Shown one piece after another: positions 53,178-62,888 of a stretch of 64,000 nucleotides of DNA. Positions within the stretch are counted from its first letter, which is position 1; every line of letters starts with the position of its first letter. Location of the stretch: assembly GCA_037157565.1 (NCBI GenBank), contig JAZHRO010000026.1, forward strand, positions 36,268,501-36,332,500, read 5' to 3'. Below the pieces are notes generated by a model. It was not told the origin of the DNA, did not search any database, and was given only the letters and a program-made list of their open reading frames with translations. A program made the position numbers and the translations under genes. Origin of the DNA: Thalassia testudinum (Eukaryota > Streptophyta > Magnoliopsida > Alismatales > Hydrocharitaceae).

Positions 53178-54150
53178 TTATGACAGACCAAAAGGAATCA
53201 ATAAGCAACTTGATGGGGAATGTATCCACCACGAGTCTTCCCCACACATGCAGGGGACTTCTATCAACGGATCCAACTTCCTACTCTGGTCTACATCCTT
53301 CTCTTGATTTATTGAATCCCATCGCAAGAAATATATTTTGACCCAAGATAAGCCTGTTGTGAAAACTGTAGATTGGGAGGCAGGTAATAATTGGGTTGCT
53401 ACATGTCTCCTAAATAGCATGACCCAAACGATTGCTAAGCCGGACATGGCTTATGCCTCAGCCAAGAAAATGTTGGAAGTGTTACATGAGAGACACTCCC
53501 ATAAAAGAAATATCACTCAATTGTATCATGTTGTGGAGGACATACACACTTAGGAAGGGTTCCATGCCCTAACAGAGTATTATGGCATGATGAAGAATTT
53601 ACGGGATGAACAGGAATACATCAGCCCATATCTACTAATGCAGTTCTCATAGCAAAACAGTGAGAGGCAATCCGTTCTATTCAGCTTCTATCTAGTTTTG
53701 GCCCTAAGTACAAGGGGGTCAAGGATCAGTTTATGATAATGGATGAGATCCCTACTCTGGCACAGATATATGCCCATTTGTCGATATTAGAGACCTCTGA
53801 CCGTGTTCCTATGTAAGATTCCTCTATTATGGCATCCGTAGGCAATAGTCGAGGAATCTTGCTCCTGAAGGTCAAGGTGGTCGTGGCCTTGGTGGTGCAC
53901 GTAGCAGTCATGGTCGTGGATGGAGTTCCCTCTTCTGTGAGTATTGTCACAGGAATGGCCACACAGTAGATCATTGCTGGGTGAAGCATGGTTATCCTCA
54001 AGGGATGGATCCACATGCTCACCAAGTCTCTACAAAGGATTCCACTCATATACATAAAGATGATAGTTAGATTTCTATATTGAAGGCAAAGTATGACCAA
54101 TTTATTGTGTCTCAGGCCTCTACCTCAGCCAGGGCCTCGATTCAAAAGAC
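53178..54150 (+). pseudogene. RE-14 gag
   Basis: NGSNFLLWSTSFS then KKYILTQDKPVVKTVDWEAG (53255-53400), NWVATCLLNSMTQTIAKPDM, and ILQL-type capsid remnants to 53800. Zinc knuckle CEYCHRNGHTVDHC near 53940-53985 is intact CCHC, followed by WVKHGYPQGMDPHAHQ. This is the gag type with the RGG-like stretch before the knuckle (near 53870-53925). Confidence 0.82.
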
Positions 54151-56825
54151 CATAGGTACTTCAGCCATGTCTGTCATATCTTATACTCTAGCCTGGATTA
54201 CTAATTCAAGTGCTTTTTTACATATCACTGCTAATATTAGGTTGTTTTCTTCTCTTCGAGATCTTGATATTCCCTTATAAGTTAAGGTAGCAGATGGTGG
54301 TTTATCACTAGTTACAGTACTTGGGAATATTTCCCTATCTCCTACTCTGCCTCTGTCTAATGTTATGCTTGTCCCGAAGTTTGCTCTCAATTTAATGTCT
54401 ATTTCAAATTACCAGAGATCTTCAATGTTGAGTTATTTTTCATTATTAGTACTTCTTTTTGCAGCATCTCCAGACAATGAGGTGGATTGGTGGAAGACTT
54501 GAGCAGAATAGCCTTTACTACCTCCACATTCCACCATTTCCTTATGTCAATGATGTATGTGCCACTACTGCTCTTCAATGCCACCTTCGTCTTGGCCACC
54601 CTAGTCCGCCTGTGCTACATCGTCGATTTCCAGAGTTATCTTTTCTAGAGTTATTTTGCTATGAAGCTTGCCAACTTGGTAAATACCATAGGTCATCTTT
54701 TTCACCTCAAAATAAGTGTACTAAGTCTATACTAGAGTTGATTCATGCTAATGTTTCGGTATTTTCTCTTATTGATAATTATACCAAGATGTCCTAGATT
54801 TTTATAGTGAAAGAGAAGTTTAAAGTTCCTATTTTTATTCAAAATTTTATTTAAGGAATAAATTGTTATAAAAATTTTCAGGAGTAATAATAGTCTTTGT
54901 GAATGCCAGGCTTACTCAATTTTTCCAATCGTTTGGGATTATTCATTAGACGTCATGCGTTTATACCTCCCAAAAGAATAGGGTGACTGGACATAAATTT
55001 CATCATCTTTGGGACGTTACTTGTGCTATCATGTTCCAAATGAATGTTCCCTAATCTTTTTGGGTTGACAAAGTTCTAATTGATACTTTTTTGGTGAATC
55101 GAGTGCCCTCGTCTATTTTGAGTGGTGCTTTGTTTTGTTTCCCCCTTACTTTGTTTTGTTTCATGGAAAATATTTGTTTGCTATCACCCTTGTTGTGTTT
55201 GGATGTGTGTACTTTGTTTATTTATTCAAGTTGGATAAAATTTCCCCTTAATCGATCGAGTGTATGTTTTTTAGGCTATTCTAAGGCACGGAAGGGATAT
55301 CGGTGTTACAACCCTATAGCACGATGTTTTTATATTTCTGCGGACATCACTTTTTTTGAGGAGATTCCTTAGTACCCTAAAAAGGGGAACCTTGCACACA
55401 AGTCATACCTTAGGAAGTCCCTCTTCCTGTGTCATCTAAGCCACCACAGCCCTCCAAGCCTCCTATATCGACAGCAAACCTACCTGATCCTGATGCTTTT
55501 CCTAGGCATTTGGAAGTTGCATATACTTTCCCTAAACATTTTCAGCGTAGGTCTGTTGATACTCCTCAGGTAGATGAGCCTTTGTCTACCATTACTGATC
55601 AATCCTCTCCAACCATCAGTGACTCGTCTGAGGACCAGGTACCTCCTATTTCTAATAGCATAAATTTGGACCTTCCCATAGCAAAATGGAAGGCTTCGCA
55701 ATCTTGAGCCAAATATTTTGTTTCTTAGTTTATATCACTTGACCATTTACCTACAGCAGGACAATGCCTTTCTTTAGCTGTTGACAGTTATCAAGTACCA
55801 CGAGATCATCGAGATGCATTCCAAGATTCACCTTGGACACTTGCTATGAAAGAAGAGATGGCGGCCTTGCAGTCTCGTGGAACGTGGGACCTTGTTCACC
55901 TACCCTCAGGAGCTACGATCTTAGGGTATAGGTGGATGTTTACCCTTAAATATCGTCCCAATGGCACTGAGAGTTACAAAGGCCACCTTATCGCCAAAGG
56001 CTATACACAGACGTTTAGGAACGATTATTTTGAGACCTCCCATGTGGCGCGGCTTGATTCTATCAGGATCCTCCTATTAACAAGAGGTGGACTATCTAGC
56101 AACTAGATATCAAGAATACATTTCTATATAGAAATTTAGAGGAGGAAGTCTACATGTAGTAGCCTTTAGGTTTCATAAGTCAAGGGGAGTGTCAGAAAGT
56201 TTGTAGACTAAAGAAGGTAATTTATGGCCTAAAATAGAATCCGAGGGCATGGTTTGAAAGGTTTAGCAAAGTTGTACAGGAGCATGGCTTTGCTAAGTCT
56301 TCTCCAAATCTCTGAGTGTTCACATTGCACAAAGAAATAGGTTTTGTCATACTTATTGTGTATGTTGATATTCTTTTGACTGGTAATGACAAGAAAGGCA
56401 TAGAAGATACTAAGGCATTGCCACACTCACAATTTGTTACCAAGGATCTGGACCCTATTAATTATTTCCTTGGTATTGAGGTACAATAAATAAGAGGACT
56501 TGTACTTTCTCAGCGCAAGTATGTTCTTGACATGTTGAAGATCGGTATGCTGGGCTGCAAACCAGCATGTGTGTGCCTATGAATGCCTCCTTGCCCCTAA
56601 TAGATGTTGATAATCCCCTGTTGTAAGATGTGACCAGATATCGTGCCATGGTTGGAAAGTTGTTATATCTAACGGTTACTAGGCCTAATATTGCCTTTGC
56701 AATTAGGAGGTTGAGCCAATTTATGCAAACACCAAGGGAAATCCAATGAGATGGAATTTGTCAGGTACCGAGATACTTGAAATATGCCCCTAAGAAGGGG
56801 CTTGACTTTCATAACCATGGGCATA
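54151..56825 (+). pseudogene. RE-14 protease, integrase, RT
   Basis: Protease reads AWITNSSAFLHITANIRLF near 54192 (DSGAS changed to NSSAF). CHLRLGHPSPPVLHRRFPEL is near 54580, CYEACQLGKYHRSSFSP near 54655, LIHANVSVFSLIDNYTKMS near 54735 (first catalytic Asp lost), VCFLGYSKARKGYRCYNPIA near 55262. RT reads FTLKYRPNGTESYKGHLIAK near 55940, YTQTFRNDYFET, then IVYVDILLTGNDKKGIED near 56355 (YVDD changed to YVDI). LSQRKYVLDMLKIG is near 56508 and KGLDFHNHGHNEV near 56795. Confidence 0.8.
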
Positions 56826-56845
56826 ATGAAGTATGTGATTATAGT

Positions 56846-57099
56846 TGATAAATAAAAATAAGCAAAATAGTAATCAACAAAATATCAAGCATGAAAAAAA
56901 TAACGCTTGGGTTTATGTGAAAGCCCCACTCACGAAGAGTTGGGAGAAAAGCACTTGAAAAGGCCCCTATAGGGCGAGTATCTGTATTACTCTTCTTAAA
57001 GAATAAGCAGAGGGGCACATGCCTATTTATAGGTCACACCACACTTCATAATCCGATAATAGACGATGTATAACTAAACCAACTACACATACTCCAACA
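56846..57099 (-). repeat. RE-15 3' LTR and polypurine tract
   Basis: 254 bp, TGATAAATAAAAATAAG...TACTCCAACA in plus orientation. Shares TATTACTCTTCTTAAAGAAT and CTATTTATA(A/G)GTCA with 58586-58838. Polypurine tract at 57100-57111. Confidence 0.83.
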
Positions 57100-57289
57100 C
57101 TCCCCCTCAAGCTGAAGCATGTAATGCTCAGCTTGTACAACATAGAAATCTCACTCTGCACAACATAACACAACTCTCTTAATCTGGTTCTTGCTTGTAG
57201 GCGGGTGTTCAAATGATGACAGGACTGGAGCTGCTGGATGAACTATTATAGCTGCCTCTAACAATGGTCTCTCCTCATGAGACCTCAAC

Positions 57290-57510
57290 TGGTGTTAATA
57301 GCTCCCCATTCAGTATCCTGTCATGGATCTTTCTCTGAAGACCTCGAAACTAGATCTCCTCTCTGGAGTCCACGAAATTGCATCTCCCACATAGAAACCT
57401 AACATGAGACCTTCCTATAAGGACCTCGAAACCAGATCTCTCTCCTCTAAAGACCTCAAAACTTTGAACCTCCCAGTGTTGTGATTTCTCATGTGATGAC
57501 CTCAAATGAG
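57290..57510. repeat. GACCTCGAAACNAGATCTC degenerate repeats in RE-15
   Basis: GACCTCGAAACTAGATCTCC, GACCTCGAAACCAGATCTCT, GACCTCAAAACTTTGAACC, GACCTCAAATGAGAGA and partial copies, about 50-70 nt apart. Confidence 0.65.
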
Positions 57511-58306
57511 AGATGATTATTATGAAAGAAGAAATAAACATAGAGAAAACAAAAAAAGAATAAGACTAGAGAAGAACTTCTCCACTTCTCTAAAATATAG
57601 TCATCATTTTTTTTTTCTTTTCTTTTTTTATTCTTTTTTTATATATTGTCTTTCTTTTCCTCCCCCTTTTTTTTTGTTCTCTCTTCTTTTTTTTTTATTT
57701 TTTTCTTCTTTTATTCTTCTTCGTGTCCTTTTTTACTGCCAAACAAAGAAGGGTAAAAGTATAAAACCCTACTCGTTCATGCACCTTCTCATCGACAACA
57801 CGAGGCTTTCGTCAGATCCGGACCTCCGCTTCATGAGAGTGATCTCACGCGAGATCTCCACCGAAATCTTCACCAAGATCATCACCAATCTCACCTCGAT
57901 CGATGTCGCCTTCATCGCTGCCGACGCCATCCTCTTCATCGCAAGCGTCAGCTGTTCTCACAAGATCTCCGTTGAGATCCTCAGTGCATTCTTCACTGCC
58001 CTATCCTCCTTCATCGTTGATCGCACAATCTTCCTCAAATCCATCCTTTCCCCCCTCGCTCCTCGACCTTCTTCCCATCCAGTGCTGCTTGGAGATCTGG
58101 CCGCACGCACGTTGCCCCGATCGGGAGATCGAGAGGCCTCAGGGTCAACATGCGCAGCTCCTCAACCGAGAAGATGGCTCAGGGCTTTGCCTCTGATTCC
58201 ACTGATCTCCTCTACGGAACCTCCGGCAAACGGAGCGACTAGCACCGCCATCGCTCAATCGATGCCTAGCCACTTCTTCATCTTCTTCAATCGTTGCTTC
58301 TCTTGA
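57506..58306 (+). other. 266-codon open frame inside RE-15, unknown
   Basis: Open from 57506 to 58306, antisense to RE-15. The first third is a translated polypyrimidine tract (Phe/Ser-rich) and is probably meaningless. The middle (REISTEIFTKIITNLTSIDV and IAADAILFIASVSCSHKIS, near 57850-57985) is amphipathic and regular, with repeated GAGATC/AAGATC words. No family is recognised. It may be captured host sequence or chance. Confidence 0.2.
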
Positions 58307-58585
58307 CGATCCACCCACTACCATCGCCTTCAGAGCCATCTTCAGAGCCATGGCAACAAAGACGTGATCGGTGGCCTACACCTTCCTCCACCGCTACTCG
58401 AAGGCCCTCTCCGATGCCAAGATCTCCTCCTATACTGCTTGATCGGGATCGAGATCTCCTCCTGATCTTACGAATAACGATAAAAAAAAACTCTAGAATA
58501 ATGAAAAGAATGATATATTCATATGTAACATCATTAATCGTAAGTGATGATAAAATTCAAAAATCAACTTATTTTGATAGCGAGT

Positions 58586-58838
58586 TGATAAAGAAAATAA
58601 GTAAATAATAATTAATAAAAATATCAAGAATGAAAGAAATAATATTTTATTTTATATGAAAATCGTACTCACGAAGAATAAATAGAAAATTACAAGAGAA
58701 GATCCTTATAGGAAGAATATCTATATTACTCTTCTTAAAGAATAAGTAGAGAGCTATAAGACTATTTATAAGTCATCACACATTCCATAATCCCATAATA
58801 GATGATGTGAGACTAAACTAACTACTCATACTCCAACA
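58586..58838 (-). repeat. RE-15 5' LTR
   Basis: 253 bp, pair of 56846-57099, ending ACTCCAACA in plus orientation; more AT-mutated than its partner. Confidence 0.8.
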
Positions 58839-59318
58839 GTTATTCTGATGCTAATTATACTAGAGCGCATGAGGACAGAAGGTTCACTCTGGGTACTACA
58901 CCTATGCAAGGGGCAATCTTGCCACTAGGAGGAGTAAGAAGCAAGTAGTAGTCTCGAGGTCAAAGTGTTGAATCAAAGTACAATGCTATGGCACATACTA
59001 CTTGTGCATTACTATGGGTCTAGTCCATTTTGCAAGATTTTGACATCCATGGTTCAGGGTCTCTTCCTATGTACCATGACAATAAAGTTGCTACTTTTAT
59101 TACCAATGACCATGCATTTCATAAGTGAACGAAGTACATCGAAGTGGACTATCACTTCATCAAAGAGGCCATTACAAATAAAAAATTTTACACACCCTAC
59201 ATTTACACTGAAGATCAAGTGACAGATATCTTCACGAAAGTACTCTCTAGGAAGCGACTTGAGATCCCATATTCCAAGCTGAATATGCTTGATATCTATA
59301 TTCCAACTCGAGAGGGAG
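58839..59318 (+). pseudogene. RE-14 RNase H and polypurine tract
   Basis: YSDANYTRAHEDRRFTLGTT at 58841, ESKYNAMAHTTCALLWV near 58970, SLPMYHDNKVATFITNDHAF near 59060, TKYIEVDYHFIKEAITNKKF near 59125, VTDIFTKVLSRKR near 59219, YSKLNMLDIYIPTREG near 59270. Polypurine tract TCGAGAGGGAG at 59308-59318. Confidence 0.83.
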
Positions 59319-59453
59319 TGTTGAGTTGCATTGGTAGCTTATTTATAATTTCTTATCTCAATATAGGTATATTATGTCATTTTTCCTTGTATCACTCTAT
59401 ATGAAGGTACTAGGTCTCTCATAGAATAATTTAATCATTCATTTTTCCTAGCA
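59319..59453 (+). repeat. RE-14 3' LTR
   Basis: TGTTGAGTTGCATTGG...TTCCTAGCA, 135 bp, followed by the TCCAT target duplication. Confidence 0.88.
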
Positions 59454-59667
59454 TCCATCTTAAGAGATAAGCCATTAAAAACATCAAACATACATTTGGT
59501 ACACAAAAAATATATAGGCCATACCAAACATGAAAGAATCCATATAGGAAAAACCTAGGACATCATAAGGATTGGTATGTTTAGCACATACAAATAGCTA
59601 ATAGATGAATGTGAGGCCACAATCAAATAAATAAAGTAATTCACATTTTCCACCTCTAAGTCATTGT

Positions 59668-60047
59668 GACCCTGTTTGGTATGGTTTTTAAAGGTGGGGT
59701 CATCCGACATAGTAGTTATAAGTGCCATGAGATATGAACCGTATAAAAATTTTATTCTTCACCTATCATATCTACCACCATTTATCACATCTACTACTAC
59801 CAATCATATCTACCCCCACTAACTCACTCCCAGCCATCAAATCTACCTCCACCAACATACTCACACTTATCACATCCATCTTACTATCCACTCCTAACAC
59901 AAAAAAAAAACTAAAATTAATAATAATATATCAACACAACTATCACATTCACACTCACTAACCCTACTCTTATCCATCCATTTATCCCTTTTTAAAATTT
60001 TTTTAACTTACTCAATCTTAAACTTTAAACATCTACTAAATGGATCC
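59668..60047. mobile_element. Possible MITE in intron 1
   Basis: The left end GACCCTGTTTGGTATGGTTT and the right end (reverse complement GGATCCATTTAGTAGATGTT) match loosely over about 24 bp. The interior is pyrimidine-rich with degenerate CATATCTACCACC words. No target duplication is visible, so this is weak. Confidence 0.28.
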
Positions 60048-60207
60048 TACCTGTCTGCAAAATACAAGAAGCTGAAATAAAAACTTCAAATACAAATTCC
60101 TAAATGTAGAGGGATCTCCGTCGTGATGTCTGGACACTTCAAAAAGTCAAAAATATGATCACAACTGATACATATATAATATATGTGTTAGATAAATTTG
60201 TCTGTTA

Positions 60208-60515
60208 AACAGGTAAACACCTCCAACCATACAAATACTCGACAAGTTTGTAACTCAAACTCCACACATATAAAAGCTAAACAGGACATGTTTTACCTAC
60301 ATTATCGAGGTTGAATAAAGCCAGGTTCACATGGATGAACCTAGATTGACATCCATCCCTTTGGACAAATGGGTAGGATAACTGGTAAACACCTATAGGC
60401 CATAGACATACTTGGATGGGTTTTTCAAAATAAAAAACCATCCCGTTAAAGCTCAATAGGGCATTCAGCACGGATGAACCCAAATTGGCATCCATTCTTT
60501 GGACTCTTACATGGA
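60208..60515. repeat. Degenerate tandem duplication in intron 1
   Basis: Two units of about 170 and 137 bp. Shared blocks: GGTAAACACCT, CATA-A-A-TACT, GGATGAACC, CATCCAT, CTTTGGAC. Origin unknown. Confidence 0.6.
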
Positions 60516-60955
60516 CAATGTACTTACAGGAGGCTGCATAAATGTTTTTACACAGACATGGACATGTTCCGCGTGACTCTTGTATGTAATAGATTAGAGA
60601 TGATACCATTTCCTCCTAATGCAAGAAAGAACCTAAGAAAGAATGCCAATTTGAAAAGTTTGGTTCTTCACTTCTAAAGGACAAGACCCTGGTATTATGT
60701 ATCACGACCACAGGGTCTTGAAGCGGATACTAAAAGTCGGCTTTCTTCACAAACGCTAAATAGATTGAGCATTAATAGAATGCCCATTTCAGAACATGTA
60801 CACTTCAAGCAATGTAATCGATGGAGAGGCAATCCCAAAATAGGAAAATATCGAACTTCAATGAAAAGCAGAGGGTGCAACACCTCACGATTTCCAGAGA
60901 AGTCAAAACCCACGTTGAAGGGAATAGGTCATGGAGGATGGTGGAAATTGGAGAC

Positions 60956-61033
60956 CTGGAAAGAGAGGTTCTTTCTGGTGAGAGCATCGGCCTGCGTGGC
61001 GAAGGTCGCTCCCTTGCGAGAAGGTTCCTCCAT
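60956..61033 (-). CDS. ABCA-like transporter, exon 1 (residues 1-26)
   Basis: This exon has 26 codons, starting at the first ATG downstream of the TATA box; I see no upstream ATG in the leader. Residues 11-26 read FATQADALTRKNLSFQ, the N-terminal signature of plant ABCA proteins (typically TQANALLRKNL). The exon ends in CAG followed by a GTCTCC donor, phase 0, and joins the phase-0 start of exon 2. It was found by motif and splice logic because it is too short to stand out as an open frame. It lies 9.6 kb from exon 2. Confidence 0.82.
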
Positions 61034-61180
61034 TTCTCACCAATAATTTTTCCCCAACCGATGAGCTCTTCTTCTCCAACCCGTGATCGGCGGCGGCGGC
61101 GGCAGCAGCAGCAGCAAAGAGGAAAAATGGAACAGGGGAGAGAAGAGTCGAGGAGTTTGGAAGTCGTCGGAGCCTCCACC
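61034..61180 (-). promoter_or_regulatory. 5' untranslated leader with CTG/CCG repeat
   Basis: GC-rich leader of the ABCA-like gene between the TATA box and the start codon. It contains five CTG and five CCG triplets in tandem (+ coordinates 61088-61115) and a pyrimidine-rich stretch, both typical of plant 5' leaders. There is no upstream ATG. The transcription start is inferred at about 30 nt below the TATA box. Confidence 0.6.
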
Positions 61181-61204
61181 GCCCTCGCTTCTTTTTCAAT
61201 CTCG

Positions 61205-61213
61205 TTATTTATA
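61205..61213 (-). promoter_or_regulatory. TATA box of the ABCA-like gene
   Basis: TATAAATAA on the minus strand, 172 nt upstream of the ATG, followed by CT-rich sequence. It is the only good TATA match in the right place and strand. Confidence 0.5.
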
Positions 61214-62560
61214 TTCAGATGGGAGGGAGGAGTTCGGCGAATCTGAGCTGTTCCCCATGACCTTCATGTTGGGCATCTTTACTCATTGGCCCTTTGCTTA
61301 TTTGTAGTTTTGCTTTCCCCTTTCTCTGTTACTTTTCGGACTAGGCTTACTACCATTCAAGCTCAAAAACACAAGTTTGAGTTATCGTCGAGGGGTTTAA
61401 TACGTGCGTCTTTAGGAGGATTATTAATAGGTTAATAAGTTGTAAAATAACATTAATGTCCTTGGAGTCCTAGCTATCTTCATCATGAGTTAATTACTTT
61501 AAAATGTACCAAGAAAATCAAGGTAAATAAGAGGGCTTCACATCACGTAAAGTACAATAAGAGGTGCTAGAACGTGGGCTTCTCCAACTCCTTCCCATCT
61601 CTGCATGGTGTAACAACTAAGAGCTCTATTAACCTAAATTTTAGAAAATTAATGTTTACAACTTCTTTGAGACATTTTAGAAGAGAAAGATTGAGTGGCA
61701 GAAGAGAGTGGGGGAGGGGGGGGTGGGAGGAAAAAATTAAGTTTTGAATAAAAGGACATGATTATGTTGTTTTTCGATGCCTTAAATGTTTGGTTAGACA
61801 TCCAAAACTAGACAAGAACACAATGAATAGGAGCACTCACTAGTTCATCCACCTGTCCATTTACATGGCTAAATAAATAGTTTAGGCATTTAAACTTGGA
61901 AATGTCCAAACAATTCACTGGCTATCCACAATGAATTTCATACCCTTAGCGCAGTCACCCGTAACTGACCAAAGGCTAATTTTTGAGGGCAAGGACTACG
62001 TATAAATATGCTCCTAACTTCATGGATTTAAGGGTGAATTTAGAGAGGAAATTTAGTAGAAAAAATTACGTTAGGAAGAGGAGATGGAATCGAAGATCGT
62101 TGTGCCTTCCGATCTTGATGTTCAACGATCTAGTGAAGCATGTAAGGAAGATGGATGTGTTGGAACATTGTTCCACTTCAACCTAATTTTCTATGTTAAC
62201 AAAACTCCTTATTTTTAATATTTGCAAATTAGTGTTGTTGCAATATTTAGGTGATGATATGCGATGAAAATTACGTGGAAATGAAAATGACAAAGCTTGA
62301 AGAAGAAATCAAAACTAGATGAGATTCAAGAGCTACTTTTTCTTTTTACTTTTTTAGATTGTGTGCCTGCTAACCAGTAATATAATCAGTGATATAAAAT
62401 AATAATCTAGAGATAAGTTTAGGACTTACAAAATTCATAATCACTCTTCAAAGGATATGTAATATTGCAAGTGCGATTTCACCATTTTCGATTTTACAAA
62501 ACAATAGTCTTTTTCTGAAGAGAATCTTTCATCAGTAATTTCAAACCAAGTAAATCAAAG
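61214..62560. other. Upstream intergenic sequence, no recognised gene
   Basis: AT-rich sequence 5' of the ABCA-like gene. It would hold its distal promoter. A G-rich tract is at 61706-61730. No open frame above 70 codons looks real and no transposon domain is readable. Confidence 0.5.
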
Positions 62561-62591
62561 TCAAAAATGGTACTTGCTCAATTGCTTACAA

Positions 62592-62887
62592 ATACCGGTA
62601 CTTAAGTTTAGTATTGGTACATGTCAGTTACAAGTTTGGGGTTCTTGTTCAAATTTAAAGAACTAAACTTATACCTAACAAGTACCGATACTAAGGTTTA
62701 GTACCGGTACACATCAATTACAGATTTGAGATTTGACTTTTTGGAACCCTTGGCAAACCTAGATCTAACAAGTACCAATACTAAAACTTAGTACTAGTAC
62801 CCATGGGATACAAGTTCTGTCCAAATGAACTTGCCTAGCAAACCCTTATGTAGAATTAATAATACTAAGTCTTAGTATTGGTACACA
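62592..62887. repeat. Array 1 of paired GTACCGGTAC-type palindromes
   Basis: Four pairs, starting near 62592, 62683, 62769 and 62857, a period of about 86-91 nt. Each pair reads AGTACCGRTACT - 7 nt - AGTAYYGGTAC, often joined by TAAGTTTAG or CTAAGGTTT, and is followed by a less conserved spacer (TCA(G/A)TTACA(A/G)(G/A)TTTG). Confidence 0.8.
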
Positions 62888-62888
62888 T

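Larger units (their letters stand above)
56846..58838 (-). mobile_element. RE-15: short LTR element without gag or pol, in RE-14 RNase H
   Basis: 254- and 253-bp LTRs in minus orientation, polypurine tract CTTGAGGGGGAG, and a decayed PBS (TGATAGC core near 58575-58585). The 1.5-kb interior has no retroviral domain, so it depends on another element (LARD/TRIM-like). RE-14 coding continues across it: HNEVCDY, then YSDANYTRAHEDRR. The target duplication is not clean. Confidence 0.8.
52479..59453 (+). mobile_element. RE-14: gag-bearing Copia element in intron 1, carrying RE-15
   Basis: 105-bp 5' LTR, PBS, gag with zinc knuckle, protease, integrase, RT, RNase H (split by RE-15), polypurine tract, 135-bp 3' LTR. 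Perfect target duplication TCCAT at 52474-52478 and 59454-59458. About 5.0 kb without RE-15. Antisense to the host gene. Confidence 0.92.
2802..61033 (-). other. Host gene span: ABCA-subfamily ABC transporter, 5' part
   Basis: Six exons on the minus strand join in consistent phase into 342 codons with no stop. The product reads like the N-terminal part of plant ABCA (ABC1/ABC2-homologue) half-size transporters: a short cytosolic head, one membrane span, then a large extracytosolic loop. The family moves lipid-type substrates across membranes using ATP; the second membrane block and the nucleotide-binding domain would follow left of the window. Intron sizes are 9.57 kb, 13.78 kb, 78 bp, 33.70 kb, 82 bp and at least 2.8 kb. 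All splice sites are GT-AG. The intact frame argues that the gene is or was recently functional despite its transposon load. Family recognition is from memory of conserved motifs, not from a search. Confidence 0.85.

Noticed and set aside
60805..61179. 124-codon minus-strand frame over the 5' region of the ABCA-like gene
   Set aside because: It starts at GTG, not ATG, and its frame differs from the ABCA frame. The 26-codon exon with a splice donor and conserved TQADALTRKN motif explains the region better.
60821..61246. 141-codon plus-strand frame with an Arg/Gln-rich stretch
   Set aside because: The Arg/Gln run is the CGG/CAG repeat read in the wrong strand; it overlaps exon 1 and leader of the host gene.
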